From assembly GCA_017795105.1 (NCBI GenBank), contig CP051247.1:4186001-4250000 (forward strand): a stretch of DNA of 64,000 bases, given 5' to 3'. The notes below the pieces were generated by a model that saw nothing but the letters and a program-made list of their open reading frames with translations, ran no database searches and was not told where the DNA came from. This document shows, one piece after another, positions 1 to 10,569 of the stretch (position 1 is its first letter; each line of letters starts with the position of its first letter). Origin of the DNA: Planctomycetaceae bacterium (GTDB lineage Bacteria; Planctomycetota; Planctomycetia; Planctomycetales; Planctomycetaceae). The position numbers and the translations under genes are program-made.

Positions 1-2
1 CC

Positions 3-713
3 TCCACCGGTGACGAGATCCGTCTCACTCAACCAAATCATGGCGTGAAGGCCTCTGCGGAAACGCTTCGGGCACAGTCGCGCGAAGAACTTGAAGAGAT
101 GGCGTCCGCAACGACGGGACTCGTGCGGATCGGCACAGACGGCCGGGCGACTTCGGTGTTGCCAAACAACAAGCGTCACAAGTTTGTCGATCCAGAAGTT
201 CTGTCCGTTCGGAAAACGGAGAATGGGAAATGGGACTATCGCTCGTTCTTTTCGTTCGATCTGACGGGCGTCGAGTTCAATAACGTTCGCTCAGCTCGAT
301 TGCGTTTGAATCTCGTTCCGAGTCGACGAGGGTTGGCATCCCGGTTGCCATTGAAGAATCAGTTCGGCGTTTATGGCCTGACGAATTCGGACAAAGCCGA
401 CTGGTCGATTGATGCGACCTGGGAAGATTCCCCCACGCCGGAGGACGGTGTCCTGCTCGGAACGTTCGAAATCCTCCGCAGTGCTCAGCGGGGAACCTAC
501 GGGATTGCGAACGAAGAACTGCTGCAGTTCCTGAGACAGAACTCTGATCGGAACGTCACGCTGATTCTCGTGCGGCTGACCACGCAGATCGAAGGGAAAG
601 GGCCCGTTCTCACCCATATGTTCGCCAGCGATTCCCATCCCGAAGCCGTGGGGCCGCTGCTCGAGTTAACCCTGGACAGAACCGCTCAGAAACCTCCTGA
701 AACTCAAAGGTGA
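3..713 (+). CDS. C-terminal part of an exported protein with a DNRLRE-like beta domain (5' truncated)
   Basis: The frame is open to the left edge of the window, so the true start lies outside it. The first start-like codon inside (GTG at 45) has no ribosome-binding site. From about residue 60 the protein is beta-rich, with the order SFFSFDLTG, then SARLRLNLVPS, then ATWEDSPTP, which resembles DNRLRE/CBM-like modules of secreted planctomycete proteins. No catalytic residues can be assigned. The stop lies 4 bp before the DUF1552 start, so the two are probably co-transcribed. The domain call rests on pattern resemblance only. Confidence 0.5.
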   Translation, partial: STGDEIRLTQPNHGVKASAETLRAQSREELEEMASATTGLVRIGTDGRATSVLPNNKRHKFVDPEVLSVRKTENGKWDYRSFFSFDLTGVEFNNVRSARLRLNLVPSRRGLASRLPLKNQFGVYGLTNSDKADWSIDATWEDSPTPEDGVLLGTFEILRSAQRGTYGIANEELLQFLRQNSDRNVTLILVRLTTQIEGKGPVLTHMFASDSHPEAVGPLLELTLDRTAQKPPETQR

Positions 714-717
714 TTCC

Positions 718-1980
718 ATGTTGAATTCCAATCGTCGCAGATTTCTGCAGGGTATGGGCGGAACATTGGCCCTCCCGCTGCTGGAGTCCGTCTCCCTGGG
801 AGCATCGGCACCAGTTGCGCCGTCGATGCGATTCCTTGTCGTGGGCAATCCCTTCGGAATGCATCCCGAGCATTTCTTTCCCGAGAACTTTGGGAAGGAC
901 TTCACCATTTCACCCACGCTGCAGTCGCTGGAATGGTTGAAGGATCGGATGACGATCATCTCGCACACCGACCACAACATGGTCAGTGGACATGGTCGTG
1001 AAATCTCGTTTCTCAGCGGCGTGCTCCCGACGGATGCTCAGACCTTTCCTGAAAAGAACATGTCGCTCGATCAGTTGTTCGCGCGGCACATCGGCAGCCA
1101 GGTCCGCTACCCCTCGGTCGGAGCAGCGCTCGATTCTGGCATCCGGATGAGCTGGACGGCCAACGGAGTCGAGAAACTTCCGATTACTGATCCTCAGGAG
1201 CTCTTCAATCATCTGTTCCTCAATCTCACTCCGCAGGAGAAGGCTCGGCGGCGACAGATGATTGAGCGAAACTCCAGCATTCTCGATACGGTCGGCAGCC
1301 AGTTCTCAGGCACATTGAGAACCGCCAGTCAACGGGATCGCGATCGAATCAATCAGTTTCAGACTTCGATCCGCGAACTGGAGCGTTCGCTGGCCGATCG
1401 CGAGACCTGGCTGGACCGCGACAAACCGTCTTTCGATATCTCGGATCACTTCGTCGCAGAAACCACGATCGCCAACAAGTACGACGCGATCTTCGACATG
1501 ATTGCCTATGCCTTCGAAACGGATTTGACGCGAGTCGCCAGTATCGAGTTCCCGGCCGAATTGAATTATACCGATCTTGATGGAGTCAACCGCAGCTACC
1601 ATGGGTGCACCCACAATGGCCGGGGCGAGGATCTCGTCAAAGAGCTGGTCTCCATCGAATCGTTCCAGATCTCGCGACTCGCACGCTGCCTGAAGAAACT
1701 CGATTCCATTCAGGAACCCCACGCCGAGGGGAGCATGCTCGATCACACGATTGTGCTCTTCGGCAGTGGAATGGGTTACGGCGGAACGCATTCGAACCGC
1801 AATCTCCCCGTCTTCGTGGCCGGAGGAGGATTCCAGCACCGCGGCCATGTCGATGCCCGGGACAACAGCGGCAACAACATGCCACTGTGCAACCTGTTTG
1901 TCACGTTGATGCAGAAGTTCGGTGTCGAACGCGACTCGTTCAACACCAGCACCGGATCGTTCGATTTGAACCACGCCTGA
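718..1980 (+). CDS. DUF1552 family protein, Tat-exported
   Basis: The 420-aa product opens with a twin-arginine signal (NRRRFLQGMGG followed by a hydrophobic run), so it is probably exported folded. The rest matches the DUF1552 layout: an early FLVVGNPFGMHPEHFFP block, a middle helical stretch with QFQTSIRELE, and a C-terminal FGSGMGYGGTHSNRNLPV block with His residues that could bind metal. DUF1552 genes are habitually next to DUF1592-type cytochrome genes in planctomycetes, and that partner follows 46 bp downstream. The reaction is not established; a role in exported oxidative or polysaccharide catabolism is inference. Confidence 0.88.
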   Translation: MLNSNRRRFLQGMGGTLALPLLESVSLGASAPVAPSMRFLVVGNPFGMHPEHFFPENFGKDFTISPTLQSLEWLKDRMTIISHTDHNMVSGHGREISFLSGVLPTDAQTFPEKNMSLDQLFARHIGSQVRYPSVGAALDSGIRMSWTANGVEKLPITDPQELFNHLFLNLTPQEKARRRQMIERNSSILDTVGSQFSGTLRTASQRDRDRINQFQTSIRELERSLADRETWLDRDKPSFDISDHFVAETTIANKYDAIFDMIAYAFETDLTRVASIEFPAELNYTDLDGVNRSYHGCTHNGRGEDLVKELVSIESFQISRLARCLKKLDSIQEPHAEGSMLDHTIVLFGSGMGYGGTHSNRNLPVFVAGGGFQHRGHVDARDNSGNNMPLCNLFVTLMQKFGVERDSFNTSTGSFDLNHA

Positions 1981-2026
1981 TTGATCAGATCACGCTGTTT
2001 CCTCCCGCTCGCCTTCGGAAACTCTC

Positions 2027-4513
2027 ATGCACATGCCTCTTCGATTCTCATCCTGTTTCGCTCCGACTGCACTTCTGATGATTGCGGTTCTGTTCGGAAG
2101 TCCGTCGGTACACGCAGACGAAGTCCTCATGACAACCCACTGTGCGAAGTGTCACAGTGGTGCAGACCCGGAAGCGGATTTCAGCATTCATGATCTCAAA
2201 GATCATCCCTCGAAGGACAGCATCGATCTGTGGACTTCCAGTCTTGACCGTGTGAAGGCTGGCGAGATGCCTCCGGCTCGCAAGAGTCAGCTCACGCCCG
2301 ACGATCGCGAGCGACTGGTGCGGTATCTTTCCGAGAAAATCGAACACTATGCCAGCCAGTCGGAACGATCGCTCCGCATTCCGCCGAGAAGACTGAACAA
2401 TCGCGAGTTCAGGAACAGCGTTCGCGATGTCCTGCTGATCGAAGACGTCGGCACGCATCAGCCGACTGACAACTTGATCGGCGATTCCCTGCATGAAGGG
2501 TTCGACACCCACGGCGAAACACTCGGCTTCAGCAACTTTCATCTGGAGCAGTACATCGAGTCTCTGCGAAAGATTGTCGATGCCACGATTCTCGATGGCG
2601 AACGGCCAGAATCACAGCGGTACGAGATCGAGTCGACAGAGATTCTCTCCGCCCATACCAGTCAGAATATCAAACGTCCAGAGCGCCGCGGCAAGACGGA
2701 AGGTTTCGACTTTCTCGACCCGAGAGAACTGGCTTATTTCGAAAACTTTCCCGTCGTGCAAAAGACGGGATGGTATCGGATCTCGATTCACTGTACCGGG
2801 CTGGATCGCGGCTATTACGACGCGGAGAAGACCGGCATCTACGACGACGATCCGATTCAGCTGACCATACTGATGGGCAATCGCGAACGGACGTACGACC
2901 TGCCTGACGAAGAGGTCATCGAACTCGAATTGACTGAATGGCTGGCCGCTGGGACGCGCCTGCGTTTGCGTTATCCGACCGACGGGCTGACGCTGCGAAG
3001 TAACGGCAATTTCAAATTCCAGTATGCCATCGCCGGAGAGCATATCAAAGAGCACGACCCGGTGCTTTACGACAAGGTGGCCAGTTCGATTGTCACCCGA
3101 CCGGGACGCCGCGTTCTCAAGCCCGAGAGCTGGCACCACTGGGTCGACTACTGGCGTGGACCGCGGCCGCGAATTGTCAGTGCGGCAGTCGAAGGGCCGT
3201 TCTTCCACTCCTGGCCACCACAGCGACAGGTCTCCCTGCTGGGAGAAGATCCGAGCGTTGAGAAGGCAGCGTCCATTCTGAAGCCGATCGCGGAACGGGC
3301 CTGGCGGCGTGAAGTCCATGACGAAGATCTGGTTCACATCGTCCGCCTTGTTCAGAGCAAACAATCCGACCTGGGAGATGTCGGGGCACTCAAAGAAGGC
3401 ATCATCGCAATTCTTGCCTCTCCGTCATTCCTGCTCCTCAACACGGATGACTTATCCGCCGAGCAGCGTTTCGCGTCGAAACTCAGCTACTTCCTGCAGC
3501 GTACAATTCCCGACGCCGAATTGCGCGAAGCCGTTTCAGCGGGGGAACTCGACTCATTCGAAGGCGTGCACGCTGAAATAGAAAGCCGACTGGCTTCCGC
3601 GAAGTGCGATCCGTTCCTCAAAGCATTCCCCTACGCGTGGCTGAAGCTCAGCGATATCAATTTCATGGCACCCGATCCTGATCGCTATGCGTACTACCAC
3701 CGAAAGCGAATCAGCGACGACATGGTTAACGAAGCCCTGATGTTCTTCCGGCACGCCGTCGCAGAAGATCTGCCTGTCACGGATTTTATCTCCGCCGACT
3801 ACAGCTTCATCAATGCCGATCTTGCTAACGTTTACGAGATCGACGACGTCCCGCGCGACTCCAGGCTTCGAAAGTATGAATTCGCGGATGGTCGCCGTGG
3901 CGGGCTTCTGGGGATGGGAGGATTTCTGACCGTCACGGCCGACAGCCTGGGAACGTCCCCCATTCACCGCGCGATTTATGTGATGGAGAACTTTCTCGCG
4001 ATTCACCCCTCTCCCCCGCCGGCCGACGTCAAGATCGAGGAGCCGGATATCCGCTCTGCCAGAACGATTAAGGAAGTCTTGGAAGCTCATCGGTCCGACA
4101 AGTCCTGCGCCTCATGTCACCAGAGTATCGATCCATTCGGCTGGGCCTTCGAGAACTTCGACCCGATGGGAGCTTGGCGTGACACCTACGAGACGCCGGC
4201 CGAAGAAGGCAACAAATCGAAGAAACAGCGGAGAGCCAAAGCGGACGTCATTCCGGTTGACGCCTCGGCCAGTTTTCTAAGTGGTGCCGAATACCGAGAC
4301 ATCGTCGAGTTCCGTCAACTCATGCAGACTCGAGCGAACCGTGATCGCTTCGTTCGGTGTTTCGTGACCAAGCTGTTGACGTACGCCAATGGTGAGGAAC
4401 CGAACAACTACTCCGAAATAGAAAAGATCGTGGCAAAGTCAGCCGAACACGATTACCGCATCGTCCCAACGATTGCCGCCGTCATCGACAGTCCATTGTT
4501 TCGTGAACAATAA
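2027..4513 (+). CDS. Exported haem protein with DUF1587-DUF1595-DUF1592-DUF1588-DUF1585
   Basis: The 828-aa product has a signal peptide (residues 1-30, ending near VHA-DE) followed by a cytochrome c-type CAKCH site. The planctomycete domain chain comes next: DUF1587 (RRLNNREFRNSVRDVL), DUF1595, DUF1592 (RFASKLSYFL), DUF1588 (GLLGMGGFLTVTAD, ending in a second haem-like CASCH site), and DUF1585 at the C-terminus (LLTYANGEEP). Two CxxCH motifs suggest covalent haem and periplasmic electron transfer. It probably works with the DUF1552 protein encoded just upstream. The substrate is unknown. Length and domain order are normal for the family. Confidence 0.9.
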   Translation: MHMPLRFSSCFAPTALLMIAVLFGSPSVHADEVLMTTHCAKCHSGADPEADFSIHDLKDHPSKDSIDLWTSSLDRVKAGEMPPARKSQLTPDDRERLVRYLSEKIEHYASQSERSLRIPPRRLNNREFRNSVRDVLLIEDVGTHQPTDNLIGDSLHEGFDTHGETLGFSNFHLEQYIESLRKIVDATILDGERPESQRYEIESTEILSAHTSQNIKRPERRGKTEGFDFLDPRELAYFENFPVVQKTGWYRISIHCTGLDRGYYDAEKTGIYDDDPIQLTILMGNRERTYDLPDEEVIELELTEWLAAGTRLRLRYPTDGLTLRSNGNFKFQYAIAGEHIKEHDPVLYDKVASSIVTRPGRRVLKPESWHHWVDYWRGPRPRIVSAAVEGPFFHSWPPQRQVSLLGEDPSVEKAASILKPIAERAWRREVHDEDLVHIVRLVQSKQSDLGDVGALKEGIIAILASPSFLLLNTDDLSAEQRFASKLSYFLQRTIPDAELREAVSAGELDSFEGVHAEIESRLASAKCDPFLKAFPYAWLKLSDINFMAPDPDRYAYYHRKRISDDMVNEALMFFRHAVAEDLPVTDFISADYSFINADLANVYEIDDVPRDSRLRKYEFADGRRGGLLGMGGFLTVTADSLGTSPIHRAIYVMENFLAIHPSPPPADVKIEEPDIRSARTIKEVLEAHRSDKSCASCHQSIDPFGWAFENFDPMGAWRDTYETPAEEGNKSKKQRRAKADVIPVDASASFLSGAEYRDIVEFRQLMQTRANRDRFVRCFVTKLLTYANGEEPNNYSEIEKIVAKSAEHDYRIVPTIAAVIDSPLFREQ

Positions 4514-4542
4514 GGGCAGCAATCGCTGTCCTAGCGTTGTTC
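4505..4542. terminator. Probable bidirectional terminator between convergent genes
   Basis: Nested inverted repeat: GAACAA pairs with TTGTTC outside, and AGGGCAGC pairs with GCTGTCCT (one G-U) around an AATC loop inside. It sits exactly where the haem-protein gene and the sulfatase gene converge. There is no long T run, so intrinsic termination is plausible rather than certain. Confidence 0.5.
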
Positions 4543-6346
4543 ATTCTTGATTCGCAGCCTCAATGGTGACGAAATAAGCCCCGCGCGAGTTCTGGGACTC
4601 TCGATCATGGAACCACGTTTGCAGCTTCGTAGTACCGGCTGCTAAAGCCACGTTAAACTCAACAACTTCATCGGTGGCCGCTACCGGACAGTCCAATTCG
4701 ACATCACCAATCTTCAATCGGGCCGATTGGGCATTCACGGGATGCAGAGCGTCGGCAGGAAAGCGGGAAAGGCGAATCCGGTAGCTCCCAGCTCGTTCGA
4801 CATCAATGGCCCACCAGCCGTTGATAAAGAGCTCGTCGTCGAACAACTGGTCCTGACGCCAGATGACGCGACCCTGTGTCGGATGCCAGTCTCGGACCGT
4901 TAACAGAACCGGATCCGCAGCTTCAATTCCAATCGGGAAAGCGACCGGAATGCCCCGGTGACTCATGACGTCTTCAAAATGAGCCCGGTAGCTCGCGTAG
5001 AGTTCCTCCACGATATCGGGGAATTCATCAGCCCGATTGTGCAACTGCTGAGGATCGGTCGTGATCTCGTACAGCTCGCCGTTGACCAGCCGCCATCGTT
5101 CGGTCAGCACGGCGAATGGAGTCACAGGTTTAGTCTTCCCGGCCAGCGTACCGGGACGAATCTGGTCGGCCTGACGTTCGACAACCATCGTCCTCGACGG
5201 CCAGGCTGTTTCCGTGTTTTTAAGGAGCGGCACAAGACTTTGTCCATCGAAACGGACGCCTTCAGGAGCTTCCAGTTCACACAACTCAATCAGTGTCGGC
5301 AGCCAGTCGCGATGCGACGTCAGTTCCTGAACTTCGTGCCCGGCCGGAAACCCGGCTGGCCATCTCGCGAAACAGGCGACTCGGTGACCGCCATCGTAAA
5401 CCGATCCTTTCTTGCCACGCATGCCGGCATCGTTCCCACGACCTCCGGTTCCGACATTGGCGAAGGCACTCCCGTTGTCCCCCATGAAGACCACAAGCGT
5501 ATTCTGATCGATCCCCAGATCCTCGAGCTCGGAGAGTAATCTCCCCAGGTTCTCGTCGAAGTTTATGATCTGCCCCAGAAACTTGGCGTACTTCTCCGGA
5601 AGTCCCTGAGCGAGGAACGGCATTGAATATCGCTCCGCGACGGTGTGCGGACTGTGCATCGCGTTGGTGGGCAGGTAAATGAAGAAGGGCGTTGCCTCTG
5701 AAGCCCCGTTATTGGAACGAATAAAACGGGTCGCTTCTCTGAACCACACGTCGGTGCAGTAGCCCGGGAACTGCTCGGCGGCTCCATTCCGGAAATAAAT
5801 GTCGTCGAAATAGTCGTTTCCGAACGGATTGCCGATCTCATCCACTCCCCCGGCACGATGGCAGACAACCTCCTGAAATCCCCGAGAGTGAGGGGCGAAT
5901 GGCCACGCATCTCCGAGATGCCACTTGCCGAACATAGCCGTGCGATACCCTGAGGCAGCAAAGACCTCCGCCATGGTCGTCTCGCTCGGGCTAAGCAACT
6001 GCCGTCCTTCGGTTACCGTCCAGGCCCCGACTCGCGTGCAATACCGCCCGGTCATCAACGCGGCTCGAGTCGGCGTGCAGACGGGATCAACGTGAAAGTC
6101 TTCCAGGCGAACGCCTTCGGCCCGAAGCCGATCCAGGTTCGGAGTGCTCAGCAAGGGATGTCCATGACATCCCATATCACCGTATCCTTGATCGTCTGCC
6201 ACGATCAGAATCACATTCGGTCGATCGGCAAAGGCGGCAGGGTGACAGCACACCATCAACGCAAGCGCCCACAAAACAGAGATGCGAGATAGGGAAACTC
6301 GAGTCAACAAATTCATCATCACCTCGTGAATGGAATGACTGGACAT
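4541..6346 (-). CDS. Exported sulfatase (arylsulfatase / alkaline phosphatase superfamily)
   Basis: Hydrolyses sulfate esters, most likely from sulfated polysaccharides, in the periplasm or outside. The 601-aa protein starts with a signal peptide (cleavage near residue 40, FADRPNVILIVADDQ). Asp51 and Asp52 in VADDQGYGD are metal ligands. Cys90 in CTPTR is the formylglycine precursor within the C-x-P-x-R sulfatase signature. A second metal-binding block is FMGDNGSAF. The C-terminal 120 residues form a beta-rich extension beyond the core. Start codons at residues 10-12 (MMN) are possible alternatives and would give a more ordinary signal peptide. Planctomycetes carry many such sulfatases; the substrate cannot be read from sequence. 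Confidence 0.93.
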   Translation of the reverse strand: MSSHSIHEVMMNLLTRVSLSRISVLWALALMVCCHPAAFADRPNVILIVADDQGYGDMGCHGHPLLSTPNLDRLRAEGVRLEDFHVDPVCTPTRAALMTGRYCTRVGAWTVTEGRQLLSPSETTMAEVFAASGYRTAMFGKWHLGDAWPFAPHSRGFQEVVCHRAGGVDEIGNPFGNDYFDDIYFRNGAAEQFPGYCTDVWFREATRFIRSNNGASEATPFFIYLPTNAMHSPHTVAERYSMPFLAQGLPEKYAKFLGQIINFDENLGRLLSELEDLGIDQNTLVVFMGDNGSAFANVGTGGRGNDAGMRGKKGSVYDGGHRVACFARWPAGFPAGHEVQELTSHRDWLPTLIELCELEAPEGVRFDGQSLVPLLKNTETAWPSRTMVVERQADQIRPGTLAGKTKPVTPFAVLTERWRLVNGELYEITTDPQQLHNRADEFPDIVEELYASYRAHFEDVMSHRGIPVAFPIGIEAADPVLLTVRDWHPTQGRVIWRQDQLFDDELFINGWWAIDVERAGSYRIRLSRFPADALHPVNAQSARLKIGDVELDCPVAATDEVVEFNVALAAGTTKLQTWFHDRESQNSRGAYFVTIEAANQE

Positions 6347-6838
6347 TTCCTTTCGCGGCCTGCCCCGCGCGAATTAGCCGACCTCCCGAATCCCCTCAGA
6401 GAAAATCTGGTCGGCAATCAACCTGACCCGCCACCACCCGATAGAGCCGTTCAGACAAGCAATCGGACAGGTATTGCACACTGACTCTACCAAATGACCA
6501 ACGCGAGAGGGAACGTGACGTCCCTCTCCACGCCAATCCCCAGGCAGAAGAAGCGCTGGAAAGCTCCAACGAAAAAAGCCACCTACGAGAAAATCGCGAG
6601 TGCCTCGCATGTAACATGAAATAGCTAAGTTTCTCCGCCTATTACACTTGCCGCGTTTTTAACGCTCATTGAGGGCGACCGGACTCCAGTATCTCGATGT
6701 CGATGCAGACTCCGACATCGAGAAGGTTGCGAAATGTTCATTGGCAGTGTACATCCAGATGGTTGGACACAGGTTGTCTCCATCTGACGATACGCTGCGT
6801 CCATCATGACGATTCGCTCGACTTGAAGGACGCGGGCT
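6347..6838. other. Intergenic region upstream of the CRISPR-Cas locus
   Basis: I see no convincing gene here. Short open frames on the minus strand (for example 6374-6610) have no ribosome-binding site and a coding-poor composition. The stretch must hold the promoters of both the leftward sulfatase gene and the rightward WYL regulator gene. A perfect inverted repeat is listed separately. Confidence 0.6.
6692..6723. promoter_or_regulatory. Perfect 11-bp inverted repeat, candidate operator of the WYL-cas3 unit
   Basis: TCTCGATGTCG at 6692-6702 is mirrored by CGACATCGAGA at 6713-6723 across a 10-nt spacer. This 32-bp dyad lies about 115 bp before the WYL regulator start. The arm spacing would suit a dimeric HTH protein binding successive turns of the helix. 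WYL regulators often control their own operons; that this is the binding site is inference from position. Confidence 0.4.
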
Positions 6839-7832
6839 ATGGCGACGCTTCAACTGGAACGACAGTGGCTCATTTTGCGTACCTTGACCGTGCGGCGTCA
6901 CGGGGCCACGGTGAAGGAACTGGCGGAGGAGCACGGGACTTCGCTAAAAACGATCCGCCGAGACCTCGACGCGCTGAAGAAACTCGGCTTTCCGATTCAT
7001 GAAAAACCGGGCGAATTCGGTCGCAATCACTGGTTTTGCGATCCGCAGCAGAAGTTCGCTCAGCTCGGGTTCAATATCTCGGAAGTCCTCTCGCTCTATC
7101 TGGCTCGCCGGCTGCTGGAACCGCTTGCCGGGACCTATCTCTGGGAGAGCACCCGAACCGCTTTCGCGAAAATTCGGGCCACGCTGACGGAAGAGCAGCA
7201 GTCGTACCTCGCCGGACTCGCTCGTGTATTGCATCCCATACATTCACGTACCAGCAATTACGACGGCAAAGAAGAATTGATCGATGATCTGGTCGTTGCG
7301 GTCGAGGATCGTCGGATTGTGCGGTTCACTTATCAATCGGCCAATTCCACCGAGCCGCTGACGTACTTCATTCATCCGCTCGGAGTGATTCACTATCAGC
7401 AGTCGCTGTATCTGATTGCTTACTCGCAGCATCACGAAGAAATTCGCCACTTCAAAATTGACCGCGTGACTGATGTCGTGCTTCAGGAACTGCGATTCCG
7501 CAAGCCTATTAATTTTGAAATGCAGAAGTATCTGCAGCACGCCTTCCGGATCTTTCATGAAGAAGGTGAGCCGCAACGTGTCGTCATTCGCTTTGCCGCC
7601 GATGTGCGAGCTTACGTGGAAGAGCACCGCTGGCACCCCAGCCAGGAATTCAGTGTGAGTGCGGACGGTCGTCTCGTCGCCACATTTGAACTGGCCAGCT
7701 TCTCGGAACTGAAGAGCTGGATTCTCAGCTTTGGCACGAAAGCGGAAATCGTCGATCCCCTCGAGTGGCGGGACGAACTGATTGCCGAAGTGCGGCAGAT
7801 GCTTGATCTGTACGAGAGTGAGGAGAGCTGGC

Positions 7833-7840
<8 letters not shown>
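6839..7840 (+). CDS. HTH-WYL transcriptional regulator of the CRISPR-Cas locus
   Basis: The 333-aa product has an N-terminal DeoR/HTH_11-type DNA-binding domain (residues 5-60; GATVKELAEEHGTSLKTIRRDL) and a central-to-C-terminal WYL ligand-sensing domain (about 135-320; RRIVRFTYQS, then PLGVIHYQQSLYLIAYS). WYL proteins sense nucleic acid or nucleotide ligands and commonly regulate CRISPR-Cas and other defence loci. The gene overlaps the cas3 start by 8 bp, so the two are translationally coupled and regulator dosage follows cas3. Whether it represses or activates cannot be told from sequence. Confidence 0.9.
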
Positions 7841-10144
<2,304 letters not shown>

Positions 10145-10145
<1 letters not shown>

Positions 10146-10181
10146 AAAAGAAAATGAGCAAGACGAATGCCCTGCTCATTT
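10145..10181 (-). terminator. Rho-independent terminator of the leftward module
   Basis: On the minus strand, AAATGAGCA pairs perfectly with TGCTCATTT across a 12-nt loop and is followed by TTTCTTTTT. The T run is on the left, so it ends transcription of the small leftward gene and the pseudo-crRNA, not of cas3. The hairpin lies within the spacer-like part of the element described next. Confidence 0.75.
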
Positions 10182-10209
10182 CCAAAACCAAATAGTTTCA
10201 ATCCGCGCC
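10152..10209 (-). ncRNA. crRNA-like element: CRISPR pseudo-repeat plus pseudo-spacer (CreR/CreA-like)
   Basis: On the minus strand, 10209-10195 reads GGCGCGGATTGAAAC, identical over 15 nt to the 3' end of the CRISPR repeat in this window, including the whole 11-nt crRNA 5' handle. A short CGC-TTTG-GCG hairpin just before the handle replaces the normal repeat stem. The spacer-like stretch that follows starts TATTTGGTTTT. Starting at 10531 on the same strand, directly after a TTC, the sequence reads TATTTAGTTTT. This matches positions 1-5 and 7-11; the only seed mismatch is at position 6, one of the bases flipped out in type I crRNA-target duplexes. Positions 16-19 match again. The matched site is the spacer and -10 of the module's own promoter. 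Cas-regulating (CreR) and CreTA antitoxin RNAs have exactly this design. That it is transcribed and loaded into Cascade is inference. Confidence 0.7.
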
Positions 10210-10228
10210 AAAGCGAACCACAGGGTAA

Positions 10229-10450
10229 TTATCGTGGCTTCTTCAATCCACCCTTTCGTTTTCTGAGTGAAGTCATGGCGACAAAGAATTCGTTTTCGGT
10301 CCAGTTCCGATCAGCGGCACCGCAGAACTCTTTGTACATCGTGTCGAACTCAGGTGAATACGGAAGAGAGTCGACGCATTTCTCGACTCTCCCGTACAGC
10401 TCCCGAACCAGTGCTTCTTCCGTCAAATCAAATTTTCTCGACTCCATCAT
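10229..10450 (-). CDS. Small leftward protein of unknown function between cas3 and cas5
   Basis: The 73-aa charged, soluble protein has no signal peptide or membrane segment. It contains a helical DLTEEALVRELYGRVEKC block, a central AADRNWTENEFF block and a very basic end (SLRKRKGGLKKPR). A GGAG ribosome-binding site lies 5 nt before the first of two adjacent ATG codons, and a TTGACT-16-TATGAT promoter lies upstream. A crRNA-like element and a terminator follow, so it is a self-contained transcription unit opposing the cas operon. I do not recognise the family; similar small basic proteins may be common in planctomycetes. By position it could be a CreT-like toxin held off by the crRNA-like RNA, a regulator, or an unrelated insert. 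Confidence 0.7.
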   Translation of the reverse strand: MMESRKFDLTEEALVRELYGRVEKCVDSLPYSPEFDTMYKEFCGAADRNWTENEFFVAMTSLRKRKGGLKKPR

Positions 10451-10503
10451 TCACACTCCATTGAAAAGACACCTGAACAACGCTAACCTCACGGCTGTGA
10501 ACA

Positions 10504-10539
10504 TATGATATATCATACAAAAAACTAAATAGAAGTCAA
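10504..10539 (-). promoter_or_regulatory. Leftward sigma70-type promoter overlapped by a pseudo-spacer target and a 14-bp palindrome
   Basis: Minus strand: -35 TTGACT (10539-10534), 16-nt spacer, -10 TATGAT (10517-10512). A TTC PAM (10534-10532) and the seed-matched protospacer starting at 10531 lie between and over these boxes, so Cascade bound there would block RNA polymerase. A perfect 14-bp palindrome TATGATATATCATA (10504-10517) overlaps the -10 and could be an operator or the start region of both divergent units. The cas5 ATG lies 53 bp to the right, so binding here could also silence the cas5-cas2 operon. Confidence 0.65.
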
Positions 10540-10569
10540 CACTTGTTCCTTGTTTCAGGAGGCGGCAAA

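Noticed and set aside
6374..6610. Minus-strand frame upstream of the sulfatase gene
   Set aside because: No ribosome-binding site and unconvincing protein character; more likely promoter region.
10167..10508. Plus-strand frame opposite the 73-codon gene
   Set aside because: It is the antisense of a gene with its own promoter, ribosome-binding site and terminator, and has no signals of its own.
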